Assembly: GCA_902776545.1 (NCBI GenBank)
Contig: CACYQO010000008.1
Location: forward strand, 1-55,971
DNA from: an uncultured Prevotellaceae bacterium
Lineage (GTDB): Bacteria; Bacteroidota; Bacteroidia; Bacteroidales; Bacteroidaceae
Length of the DNA: 55,971 bases
Direction of reading: 5' to 3'
A program made the position numbers and the translations under genes. The notes beneath the pieces were generated by a model, which was not told the origin of the DNA, ran no database searches, and saw only the letters and a list, made by a program, of their open reading frames with translations. Of the stretch, positions 30,276 to 38,337 are shown in pieces; position 1 is the stretch's first letter; each line of letters begins with the position of its first letter.

Positions 30276-32084
30276 TTAGCACCATTTGAGGATTGTTGCT
30301 ATTGGAACAAGGCGATCTTCTCCGTAAAGCTGTCCAATCATAACACCAATGGCGCGATATGAACCGTCGGCCTCTTTGAAGAAAGCTGGCGAACCAAGAT
30401 ATCCGGCATTGTGATTGGCATCTTGCAGTACGATTGTACCGTTTCGTGTATCAGCACGAGATGTACTTGATTTGAAGTAGCTAATGTAGTCAGACAAATT
30501 GTGTATGTCTGGATTGTTCTTAAAACCAGCCACTTGCACTTCTGTACCGCCATCGCTTGAAAGAGATGCTCCTGCATCGTATGGAATGCCTGCACCACCT
30601 TTTCCTGGCAGAACAGCCCAACACTCCGAACTTGGTGTAAGGACAGATACTTGGACATCGTGGAATTCCTTTGAACTGAATTTCCAGCCGTTCTTTTTTA
30701 TTTCGACTCTGACTTCCTTCATAACTTCATGAATTACTTCGACAATATCTCCCCCCCTATTAACAACAAAATCTTGATTATTAAATGAAAATTTACGTGC
30801 TGTACCTGTTGTGCTATAGGCATCATATTCAATAATGATATTGAAGTCCATAGCTTTATAATTTAACAAGATTTCACGCCACCTTCCACCTAATTGTTTC
30901 GCAAAAATCCATGGCTCGATATTCTGACGGGCAGTCACAAGAGCACCATTACTCATTACAAATGCCGTACCACAAACCACATCACTGAGTGAGATGCCAG
31001 GATCAATGGAACGTCCATCTTTCTCACATGAAATTCGACGAATCTTGAGAGAATAAATGTGGTTGTAGTAGTCACGGATAGTACCACTCGGATCACCGTG
31101 AGCAGTCGGGTTGGCATTTCTGGCTCCTTCCATAGCTGCGGCTTCACCAGGGACAGGTACAGAGGGGTTGTAAACATTATGATTTATATCGGGATCACCG
31201 ATAGAAGCAATTGTTGCCGATGACTCACCAGGGGCAGCGGGATTGACAATGTCATTTATCTCATCCTCGTCCATTCCGTCTTCTGCAGCTTGGCGTCTCG
31301 CTTGTGACAATTGCTGCTGATATCGACTTGCTTCAGAAGCTACTGTAGATATACGACTTTTTACATATACTATCTTCTGACGGATTTCCTCTTTTTTAGC
31401 CTCAGGAGCCGTAGCAAGTTGTTCGTTCAGCTGTTGCTCTTCTTGCATCAGATTTTGCTTCACAGTTGCCAGTGAGTCGAGTTTCACCTGATACATCGCC
31501 ATCTCCTGCCGGAGGGCCTTGTTGTCGAGGCTAAGTTTGTAGTTCCATGCACCAAAGCCGACGATGGCTAACAGCAACAATGCCGAGAGTGCCCAGATGG
31601 CACGGCGATAGGGACGGAGTGCCTGCTGGCGGAACAGGTTCATACGCTCGGTGAGTTTAATGCTTGAGGTGAGTCCCTGCTTGCCCTGCGGCTGAATAAA
31701 GCCGAGACGCGGACCATTGACAGAGAGCTGGATCTCATCACCAGACTGCAGATAATACGTTCCTTGAATCGGACGACCGTTCACCAATGTCGGGTTAGAC
31801 TGCGACAGATGGATCAACTGCCAGTTGTTGCCATCGCGGACGATGGCAGCGTGCTTGCGGCTGACGGTGTCGAAGGATTCGTCGTAACGAACCTGACAAG
31901 AGGCATCACGGCCAATCTCAATCTGGTCGATGATGATTTTCTGTGATTCACCAGCACTGTGATACTTACTGCTGGTCTTGTGCTCCAGGATGTAATAAGT
32001 ACGTCCTGATCCGTTGAAGATGGCACCCATGCCAGCTCCTACTGAGCCGGCCACTGTGCGTTTGTAATTGTTTTGAGTTTCCAT
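30276..32084 (-). CDS. FHA protein with membrane span, coiled coil and inactive trypsin-like domain
   Basis: 602 residues. An FHA domain (about 45-130; IEIGRDASCQVRY, VSRKHAAIVR, NPTLVNGRPI) is followed by a membrane span (AIWALSALLLLAIVGFGAW), a coiled coil (about 180-265, KQNLMQEEQQLNEQLA), an acidic linker and a C-terminal trypsin-like fold. In that fold the three catalytic positions are changed: VTARQNIEPW has Gln387 where His is normal, ECWAVL has Cys488 where Asp is normal, and AGYLGSPAF has Leu563 where Ser is normal. I therefore read it as a binding module on the outer face, tied to an intracellular phospho-threonine reader. The stop is 1 base from the phosphatase start. Confidence 0.85.
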   Translation of the reverse strand: METQNNYKRTVAGSVGAGMGAIFNGSGRTYYILEHKTSSKYHSAGESQKIIIDQIEIGRDASCQVRYDESFDTVSRKHAAIVRDGNNWQLIHLSQSNPTLVNGRPIQGTYYLQSGDEIQLSVNGPRLGFIQPQGKQGLTSSIKLTERMNLFRQQALRPYRRAIWALSALLLLAIVGFGAWNYKLSLDNKALRQEMAMYQVKLDSLATVKQNLMQEEQQLNEQLATAPEAKKEEIRQKIVYVKSRISTVASEASRYQQQLSQARRQAAEDGMDEDEINDIVNPAAPGESSATIASIGDPDINHNVYNPSVPVPGEAAAMEGARNANPTAHGDPSGTIRDYYNHIYSLKIRRISCEKDGRSIDPGISLSDVVCGTAFVMSNGALVTARQNIEPWIFAKQLGGRWREILLNYKAMDFNIIIEYDAYSTTGTARKFSFNNQDFVVNRGGDIVEVIHEVMKEVRVEIKKNGWKFSSKEFHDVQVSVLTPSSECWAVLPGKGGAGIPYDAGASLSSDGGTEVQVAGFKNNPDIHNLSDYISYFKSSTSRADTRNGTIVLQDANHNAGYLGSPAFFKEADGSYRAIGVMIGQLYGEDRLVPIATILKWC

Positions 32085-32104
32085 ATAAATTTATAATTAA
32101 AGGG

Positions 32105-33403
32105 TTAGAAATTCTCGAATCTCATGGTGACGTCGCCGATGGCGATAATGTCACCGGTTTTCAGATAGAAGCCATTAGACGTGACGGGCTTAGCGTTGAT
32201 GTAAGTACCGTTGGTGGAGTTCACCCACTGGCGCTGATCGTTCCGCCACTGACCGTCCCGGATTACCCAATGTCCTGTGTTGGGATCCCGTTCGATGGTA
32301 CAGTGGAAGCGTGACATGAAGTCGCTGAAGTCCGACTTGATCGTAATGGCATTTCCCGGCTGTCTACCGACGGTGAGTATCCTACGTCCGGCATCAGCCA
32401 TCTGACTCAGATTATAGGTCTTGCCATATTCTTCTCCCTGGAGTATCCGTAACAGATATCCCCGTGTCTGCTGCTGGGGGGCGTATGACTGCACCATCCT
32501 GACGGGTTGCCTATAGTTACTGCCTGCCTGTTGTGGCAACAGTCGAAGAACCTCTTGAACTGATTGCAACCGCAACTTGAAGTCTGGCATCAGACAACCG
32601 TCGATCAGTCGAGTCCACTGTTGGCCGTTAGGCACAGTCTGCAACAGACCACGGTTCCAGAGGCCGTCCTTGCCACGCTTCTGGTATTCTGCCAGATCGT
32701 TGTGTGACTCCAGTGTTCCGAAAGGCAGTTGACCTGTCAGGAGCTGGAACACGAGCACGCCGAAAGAGAAGATATCAGTTGTGGGAAGGACCGTTGCACC
32801 ACCTCTGGCCCGTGTTACTTGTTCCGGCGGCATATAGGCATAGGTGCCGAAGATCTGATTGGGCTTGCCGAAGATGTTACGCTGCGTCATGCGATGCGTA
32901 CGGTCTCCGGAAATGCCGAAGTCTGTCAGGGCTGCCTTGCCGTTCTGCTTGAACAATACATTTTCGGGTTTGAGGTCACGGTGTACCTTCCCCCTGTCGT
33001 GTAAGGCATTGAGACCGATGAGAATGTCCTGGCAAATCTGGGGGGTTCTGTTGTCTGGTCTACCAAGCATGGGCTCCAGGTCTCCACCGGGACAATACTC
33101 CATCACGATGTATGGATTACCGCCTACAATACCGTAACTCAGGGAACGTACCAAATTGTCACAGTCGATCTGACCGGTCTTAAACTCCATCTCAAAGCGG
33201 TCCATGAGGGGCTGCCGGATCTCTGCCGGCACCTCCCATAGCCTCAGGAGTTTCAGGGCATACTTTGCACCCCGGCCGTCTTCCACCAGATAGACCGCAC
33301 CAAAAGAGCCCTCACCGAGGGACTTCTTGACGCTGTATCTTCCGTCGATGACATTTCCCGGCTGGAAGTCACATCTGTCTACAACTTGATACGTCGTACT
33401 CAC
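32105..33403 (-). CDS. soluble Ser/Thr kinase with C-terminal FHA domain
   Basis: 432 residues. Kinase domain with GEGSFGAVY, ALKLL, VHRDLKPENVL (a normal HRD, unlike its three neighbours), DFGIS and PPEQ, ending near 285. An FHA domain fills residues about 310-430 (ILTVGRQPGNAI, SRFHCTIERD, NSTNGTYINAKPV, LKTGDIIAIGD). No membrane span is seen. The FHA domain would bind phospho-threonine, perhaps its own or that of the zinc-ribbon/FHA protein encoded just upstream, so this looks like the soluble relay of the operon. It lies 20 bases before the FHA/pseudo-protease gene. Confidence 0.92.
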   Translation of the reverse strand: MSTTYQVVDRCDFQPGNVIDGRYSVKKSLGEGSFGAVYLVEDGRGAKYALKLLRLWEVPAEIRQPLMDRFEMEFKTGQIDCDNLVRSLSYGIVGGNPYIVMEYCPGGDLEPMLGRPDNRTPQICQDILIGLNALHDRGKVHRDLKPENVLFKQNGKAALTDFGISGDRTHRMTQRNIFGKPNQIFGTYAYMPPEQVTRARGGATVLPTTDIFSFGVLVFQLLTGQLPFGTLESHNDLAEYQKRGKDGLWNRGLLQTVPNGQQWTRLIDGCLMPDFKLRLQSVQEVLRLLPQQAGSNYRQPVRMVQSYAPQQQTRGYLLRILQGEEYGKTYNLSQMADAGRRILTVGRQPGNAITIKSDFSDFMSRFHCTIERDPNTGHWVIRDGQWRNDQRQWVNSTNGTYINAKPVTSNGFYLKTGDIIAIGDVTMRFENF

Positions 33404-33450
33404 TCTGTGTAAATCTTCTCTTCTATGTTAATCTGTGTAATCTGTGGCTT

Positions 33451-34329
33451 CTACTCTGCCTCAAACCTAAACCTCCTGTCACCCAAGACGATGATGTCGC
33501 CCGGCTCAATGGCCATTTTGCGGTTGGCCTCGAGATAAGTAGAACATAGTTCACTGTGGTTCAACACATACCACTTGCCATCCTCACAGATCAGTTCGGC
33601 TTGTTCCTTGGAAGTGATGGTACGGTTGTCCTTCTCGGTGTTCTCTCTGTTCAGGATAATGGAGTCTCCCTCGTAGTCGTTGGTGAAAGGCTCAGTGACT
33701 TCACCTTCTTCAGGGATGATGGTCAGATGACATTTCGGCTTTGGGGGCTCTGGTGGTGCCGCAGGCTTGTGCTTGATGGCACGGACTGTCGGAAGATGGA
33801 TACGCTCACCGCATTTCGGACAGAAGCTGAAATCGAGGGATACCATCGCACCACACTTCTCGCATTTCACTTCCTCGGCGATGTCAAGTCCCAGTTCCTC
33901 TGCCACCTTTTGTACTTCCCCTCCTAAATTAGGAGGGGTAGGGGTGGTCTGAACCACGGGCTGCTGTATCGCTGTCTGAGCTGCAGTTAAGCTTGTGCCG
34001 CAATTCGGACAACTGGTAAAGTTTCCGACAACGGGATAGCCGCAATGCGGACAACTCTTAGGAGCCTGGGCGACCGTTGCATTGAGGGCTGCCGGATTCT
34101 GGAAGTCGGCAGCACTGACGATCCTGGTAGGTCTGGGTGCCGGTTCGGCACGCTGTGGACTGACCACCGTCGGTCGTGGCATCGGTCCACCACCACCGCT
34201 ATAGTTCGGTACATTGACTCCCTGATAAGGATCCTGATATTGGGATCCTCCTGCCTGAAGCGGATGTCCGCATTTGACGCATACACTACTACCGGGAGCG
34301 TTGTCCCAGCCACAATTGTTACATCTCAT
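33451..34329 (-). CDS. zinc-ribbon protein with C-terminal FHA domain
   Basis: 292 residues. Three zinc ribbons: CNNCGWDNAPGSSVCVKCG (residues 3-21), CPHCGYPVVGNFTSCPNCG (about 93-111) and CEKCGAMVSLDFSFCPKCG (about 158-176). An FHA domain covers about 205-290 (DSIILNRENT, TSKEQAELICEDG, STYLEANRKM, GDIIVLGDRRF). There is no membrane span. A copy of the 21-bp palindromic repeat (33918-33953) is translated as [12 protein letters not shown] between the second and third ribbons. Such proteins serve as adaptors in kinase/FHA clusters; the actual partner is unknown. Confidence 0.88.
   Translation of the reverse strand: MRCNNCGWDNAPGSSVCVKCGHPLQAGGSQYQDPYQGVNVPNYSGGGGPMPRPTVVSPQRAEPAPRPTRIVSAADFQNPAALNATVAQAPKSCPHCGYPVVGNFTSCPNCGTSLTAAQTAIQQPVVQTTPTPPNLGGEVQKVAEELGLDIAEEVKCEKCGAMVSLDFSFCPKCGERIHLPTVRAIKHKPAAPPEPPKPKCHLTIIPEEGEVTEPFTNDYEGDSIILNRENTEKDNRTITSKEQAELICEDGKWYVLNHSELCSTYLEANRKMAIEPGDIIVLGDRRFRFEAE
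33918..33953 (+). repeat. palindromic gene-invading repeat, copy 1
   Basis: CCCCTCCTAA and its reverse complement flank one base; TAGGGGTGGTCTGAA follows. On the coding (-) strand it encodes [12 protein letters not shown]. Confidence 0.85.
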
Positions 34330-34409
34330 ACTCTTTATAATTTAATTTATCATTTATCTTCTTTTCTGTGACAATCTTCTCTTCTGTGAGAATCTGTGTG
34401 ATCTGTGGC

Positions 34410-35285
34410 TCACTTCTGTTCGACTCTGATGATAAACTCTTCATTCTGACTCTCAATGCGGATATAACCGGTACGTCCGCTCTTGAAGTCAGGATCGTTC
34501 TTGCCCAGAGCTTCAGCCTTGATGGTGATCTCATTACCGCTGGTGACAGTCACGTCGCACCAATCGGGGAACTTAGTGAGTTCCCAGTTCTTGTTGTCAG
34601 AATACAGCGTGTCACTGTTACAGCTGATACCCACCTTCTGGGTACCGCCCTTGCGCTTGTTGATCTTCACATCAGCCTTCGTCGCGTCGATATGGGGCTT
34701 AATGCCTTTCTGAGTCAGTTTAATGAAACGCGTCACCTGGTCGTAGATGACCGTGATGCCTGTCTGACGACTCAGGGTGCTACTGTTGGCCAGACAGGTC
34801 ACCTGGAGGTTCTTGCCGTCCATCGACTTGCCGAGCTTGCACCAGCTCTCGTGTTCGGAGGCTACATTCGCCATCCAGTCGCTGCTCTCCGGCAATGTCT
34901 CCACACCAACCAACTTCGTATCCTCACCAACTTCAAATGCCAAGTTGTATGTACTCAATGTCAACTGTTTAGATGGTGTGGATGTCTTTGAGTCGTCATC
35001 GTCACCGTTTTTCTTTTTCTTGGCGAGACGGTTACACTTGGCAATCTGTGCTTTACACTTTTTCACGTTGGCAGCACTCTTGTTGATGGCCATGGATGCC
35101 TTGAAACTGGCGATGGCTTCTTGATAGTCGCCTTTGTTCATCAGGGTGACACCTTTGTTGTAGGATTCACTGGCACTCTGGGCATAGCTGACGATGGGGG
35201 CAAAGCACAGCAGCCCGATAACCATCATACATCTGAGTAATCTGTGAAATCTGTGGTTCAGTTTACTAATCGTCTTCTTCATCAT
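34410..35285 (-). CDS. secreted TPR and BACON-domain protein
   Basis: 291 residues from the ATG at 35285 (35282 also possible). A signal peptide (RCMMVIGLLCFAPIVSYAQS) is preceded by a basic stretch that is encoded by a CACAGATTA-type repeat (KLNHRFHRLLR). A TPR-like pair (ASESYNKGVTLMNKGDYQEA, ASMAINKSAANVK) is followed by a Lys/Asp-rich linker and two BACON-like beta domains (STYNLAFEVGEDTKLVGVET to RFIKLTQKG, and then to EEFIIRVEQK). BACON domains are typical of Bacteroidetes surface and glycan-binding proteins. The start overlaps the end of the upstream kinase gene by about 20 bases, so the two are coupled. Confidence 0.82.
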   Translation of the reverse strand: MMKKTISKLNHRFHRLLRCMMVIGLLCFAPIVSYAQSASESYNKGVTLMNKGDYQEAIASFKASMAINKSAANVKKCKAQIAKCNRLAKKKKNGDDDDSKTSTPSKQLTLSTYNLAFEVGEDTKLVGVETLPESSDWMANVASEHESWCKLGKSMDGKNLQVTCLANSSTLSRQTGITVIYDQVTRFIKLTQKGIKPHIDATKADVKINKRKGGTQKVGISCNSDTLYSDNKNWELTKFPDWCDVTVTSGNEITIKAEALGKNDPDFKSGRTGYIRIESQNEEFIIRVEQK

Positions 35286-36777
35286 TGTCTTTTGTTTCGT
35301 TATTTTGGTTGTTGAGTAGGTCTTCGATGAGCGGCTTGATGGCATCGGCTCTCGTACGGAATTCCTGAACGTATTCAGCACCGGCATCCAGATTCTTGTA
35401 GATACCTACAAGCGCTGCCTTGATGAGAGCCTGCTGCTGCAAGGCAGAGGTGGCAACACCAGCGTCAAGTGAGTCTTTATCAGCCAGTGCATTGTCCAAT
35501 TTGGCGAGTGCCTGCTTGTAGAAGTCTTCCACATTATTATATATAGAAGCATCTGTATATTCATCGGGATGGTTCTGGATGATGGTATCGGCACCTTCCT
35601 TGAGATCCAATGCCTCCTGAATCCTCACCTGGGCAATCGAGTCATAGTTCACACGCGGAGCTTCCCCTCCTGAGTTAGGAGGGGCTGGGGTGGTCTGATC
35701 ACCCGAGAACACGGCCACCAAGATCCCTATCAGCACAACAACGCCGGCGGTGGCACCAATGATGATATTCTTGTTCGAACCCTTCTGGATGGGCTTGCTC
35801 TTCTTGATGGAAGGATCAGGCTGGGCAATAGGTGCTTGAGGCTGGGAAATTGGTACCTGAGGCTGAGCGGTATCTTTCATCGTCACCTCTTCTTTTTCGG
35901 GCTCTGAAGAAACTACTGGCTCCGGTTCAGGGGCGGGAGTCTCTAAGGGAGCCGTAATGCCGTGGATGTGATTGTAAGTCATTTCCTCAATCTTCTTGGC
36001 AGAGGGACGGTCCCAGGTCTCTTTGGCTAGACACATGGTCACAATATCCTTTAATTCCTGTGAATAATCGCCTTCGATGATGGGGATGTCGGCACCGTTC
36101 TTCTGTAGCATACCACCATGATTGCCGAAGGGAGGTAGACCAGTCATCAACTCATACATCATCGCACCGAGTGACCATACGTCGCTGGCCATAATGGGTC
36201 TGGGATTGCTGCTGAAACGTTCTGGTCCCATATAGGCCAATGTACCGCCACTCTGTTCCTGGGCCTTGGCACCACGAATGGTACTACGCACACGGGCACT
36301 GATGCCAAAATCGGTAATAAGGTATCGGCCTTCGTCATCGATGAGGATGTTGTCGGGTTTGATGTCCTGATGAATGATTGGTGGAGTTTTCTCATGCAGA
36401 TAGGCTAGGCCCCCACTTGCATCATGAAGTAACTTCCAGCACTCTTCTTCAGGCATACTATTACCTTCGGCAATGTATTTGAAGGCAGAGCCGTTTTTTA
36501 CAAAAGGCATAATGAGATAGGGCATACGATTCCAACAGTCGAAGTGTGTAGGACGCAAAAGGTTTGTGTAATTAATGTCAAACACAATCTTAAACTCCTC
36601 CGTGAATATCTTGATGCCGTTGTCATCGAGTCCTGTTCCAGGTGCATAGATTTTTACTGCCACCTGAACGCTTGTCATGTCATCTTCGGCAAGCCAGACT
36701 TCTGCGAATCCACCTCTGCCCAATTGTCTGATTAGTTTGTATCTTTCCGCAAAAAGCAGACCTTCTTTTAGTTCCAT
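35266..36777 (-). CDS. Hanks-type Ser/Thr kinase with membrane span, first gene of the operon
   Basis: 503 residues. Kinase domain 1-275: GRGGFAEVW (20-28), Lys42 in VAVKIYA, HQD at 136-138 (IIHQDIKPDNILI), DFGIS near 156, GPERF. A Pro/Gln/Glu-rich linker is followed by a membrane span near 345 (IIIGATAGVVVLIGILVAVF) and a helical outer part of about 130 residues (DSIAQVRIQEALDLKEGADT and on). A second copy of the palindromic repeat is translated as DQTTPAPPNSGGE just after the span. The promoter candidate at 36805-36836 and the absence of a - strand gene upstream make this the head of a twelve-gene unit reaching trmD. Confidence 0.9.
   Translation of the reverse strand: MELKEGLLFAERYKLIRQLGRGGFAEVWLAEDDMTSVQVAVKIYAPGTGLDDNGIKIFTEEFKIVFDINYTNLLRPTHFDCWNRMPYLIMPFVKNGSAFKYIAEGNSMPEEECWKLLHDASGGLAYLHEKTPPIIHQDIKPDNILIDDEGRYLITDFGISARVRSTIRGAKAQEQSGGTLAYMGPERFSSNPRPIMASDVWSLGAMMYELMTGLPPFGNHGGMLQKNGADIPIIEGDYSQELKDIVTMCLAKETWDRPSAKKIEEMTYNHIHGITAPLETPAPEPEPVVSSEPEKEEVTMKDTAQPQVPISQPQAPIAQPDPSIKKSKPIQKGSNKNIIIGATAGVVVLIGILVAVFSGDQTTPAPPNSGGEAPRVNYDSIAQVRIQEALDLKEGADTIIQNHPDEYTDASIYNNVEDFYKQALAKLDNALADKDSLDAGVATSALQQQALIKAALVGIYKNLDAGAEYVQEFRTRADAIKPLIEDLLNNQNNETKDNDEEDD
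35664..35698 (+). repeat. palindromic gene-invading repeat, copy 2
   Basis: CCCCTCCTGA, one base, TTAGGAGGGG, then CTGGGGTGGTCTGA. Translated on the - strand as DQTTPAPPNSGGE in the kinase. Confidence 0.85.
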
Positions 36778-36804
36778 TTATATTTGTTTTTGTTATTTAA
36801 AGTT

Positions 36805-36836
36805 CAAAAATAGTACAATTATTTGTAGATAACAGA
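36805..36836 (-). promoter_or_regulatory. probable promoter of the signalling operon
   Basis: On the - strand: TCTG (36836-36833) in place of TTTG, 20 bases, TATTTTTG (36812-36805), 28 bases ahead of the kinase ATG. Confidence 0.5.
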
Positions 36837-36902
36837 TAATCCCTTTGTAAATTAACCTTATTTAAGATTTGTTTATCAGTTTTGGCAGCTTTGTACACTT
36901 TT

Positions 36903-37760
36903 TCATGTCTTTTCTGCTTTATAAAAGCGTTTCAGCTCTTCCAGATATTTCTTCCCTGTTTCAGTGCCTATATCATACACGCGCTGCATCTCATCCGGGT
37001 CGTGTGAGAAGTGTCCGATGGGCAGTTTATCTTGAGGTCTGATCACCAGACAACGACCTTCACGTTCTGCTTGCCTGACATATTCCAATTCTTCATTATA
37101 CATCAGATGCCTTTTGTCCATCGCCTCGATCATACGGGGGTATTTCCGCAGGGCGATACGCATCAGGGGCATCAGGGGATTGTGTTCTTTAACGTAGCCC
37201 TCGGGTTGGGTGAGGATGACCACGTTACGCTCGTAACCGATACCTTCGAAGTAGGCGAGGGGGATGGAGTCTGCCACGCCACCGTCGAGCACCTTCTGAC
37301 CTTCCAACTCCACCACCTTCGAGACCAGTGGCATGGAAGCCGACGCACGGATCCAGTCGTAGGTCAGCGGTGTGGCCTTCTCCAGTTTCTTATACACAGC
37401 CCCCCCCGTCTCCACGTTAGTGCAGACGACATAAAACGCCATCGGGTTCTCATTGAAGGCCTGATCATCGAAGATATCATACAGCGTGGGAATGATATGG
37501 TAGCCAAACTCGGCATTATAGAGGTTGCCAGTTTTCAGCCACGACAGCCAGCTGCAATAGCGCTTGTCCTTGGCGAACTGCTTGTTGTATCTAATGGCAC
37601 GTCCAGGCTGGCGCGACTTGTAGTTACAGCCGAAAGCAGCCCCTGCCGACACGCCTATAAGGCCGTCAGGTGCTATCCCAGCCTCCATCATCACATCGAT
37701 GATGCCGCTGGTGAACAAGCCGCGCATCGCACCGCCTTCCAATACCAGTCCACGCTTCAT
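36903..37760 (-). CDS. patatin-like phospholipase
   Basis: 285 residues. The patatin signature is complete: oxyanion loop LEGGAMRGLF, nucleophile elbow GVSAGA (G-x-S-x-G), and the second catalytic residue in LDGGVADSIPL (DGG). It lacks a signal peptide and resembles the YjjU/RssA-type bacterial patatins (cytosolic, lipid acyl hydrolases). The start is MKRGLVLEGG at 37760; an upstream TTG in frame falls inside the probable -7 element. It is a single gene with a promoter on the divergent side of an OmpA-like lipoprotein. Confidence 0.9.
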   Translation of the reverse strand: MKRGLVLEGGAMRGLFTSGIIDVMMEAGIAPDGLIGVSAGAAFGCNYKSRQPGRAIRYNKQFAKDKRYCSWLSWLKTGNLYNAEFGYHIIPTLYDIFDDQAFNENPMAFYVVCTNVETGGAVYKKLEKATPLTYDWIRASASMPLVSKVVELEGQKVLDGGVADSIPLAYFEGIGYERNVVILTQPEGYVKEHNPLMPLMRIALRKYPRMIEAMDKRHLMYNEELEYVRQAEREGRCLVIRPQDKLPIGHFSHDPDEMQRVYDIGTETGKKYLEELKRFYKAEKT

Positions 37761-37787
37761 TTTGATGTAGTTTACCAGTTTGGGATG

Positions 37788-37795
37788 CAAAGTTA
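37788..37795 (-). promoter_or_regulatory. -7 element for the patatin gene
   Basis: TAACTTTG on the - strand, 28 bases ahead of the ATG; no good TTTG at the expected distance. Confidence 0.4.
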
Positions 37796-37836
37796 ATGCT
37801 TTTTATTGAAAAGGACGTACTAAATTGTGCAAAAAA

Positions 37837-37868
37837 TTTGGATGTATCGGAAATTCTGCTTAATTTTG
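37837..37868 (+). promoter_or_regulatory. consensus promoter for the OmpA-like lipoprotein
   Basis: TTTG (37837-37840), exactly 20 bases, TAATTTTG (37861-37868), 34 bases ahead of the ATG. Confidence 0.8.
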
Positions 37869-37902
37869 CGCGTTGAAACCATCATTTTAAATTGAAGGAC
37901 TT

Positions 37903-38331
37903 ATGAAGAAACTGATTTTTGCACTGTTTGGCGTGGCTATGCTCACGCTGACATCCTGCCAGCCTAAGAAGGTTGCTGTGGCTCACACTCCGTATCGTAC
38001 CATCGTGACTTACGACATCACCTTCGATGTCAACAAGGCCGATATCACGGAGAGTTCTATGGCCGAGATCAACCGTATCAAGGCGTTGATGGACCAGAAT
38101 CCCGAACTGAAATATGAAGTTCAGGGACACACAGACTCCACCGGCACACCCGAATCTAATCAGAAACTGAGTGAGAAGCGTGCACAGGCCATCGTCGATA
38201 AACTCGTAGAACTGGGTATCGACGAGAGTCGTCTCACTGCCGTCGGCAAGGGACAGTATGCACCGATTGCCGATAATGCCACAGAGGAGGGCCGTGCCCA
38301 GAACCGTCGTGTGGTATTCGTTGCAAAATAA
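37903..38331 (+). CDS. OmpA-family lipoprotein
   Basis: 142 residues. The signal MKKLIFALFGVAMLTLTSCQ carries a lipobox (LTSC). The mature part is a compact OmpA C-terminal domain: ITFDVNKADITESSMAEINR, VQGHTDSTGTPESNQKLSEKRAQAI, AVGKGQYAPIADNATEEGRAQNRRV. This domain binds peptidoglycan, so the protein links a membrane to the cell wall (Pal-like). It has its own consensus promoter. The next gene starts 7 bases after its stop, which points to a two-gene operon. Confidence 0.92.
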   Translation: MKKLIFALFGVAMLTLTSCQPKKVAVAHTPYRTIVTYDITFDVNKADITESSMAEINRIKALMDQNPELKYEVQGHTDSTGTPESNQKLSEKRAQAIVDKLVELGIDESRLTAVGKGQYAPIADNATEEGRAQNRRVVFVAK

Positions 38332-38337
38332 CCTATA

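Noticed and set aside
22086-36777. Type VI secretion locus (because of kinase, PP2C and FHA genes)
   Set aside because: None of the tube, sheath or baseplate genes is in the window.
37011-37796. 261-codon + strand frame over the patatin gene
   Set aside because: Antisense to a gene with full catalytic motifs; no family match and no promoter.
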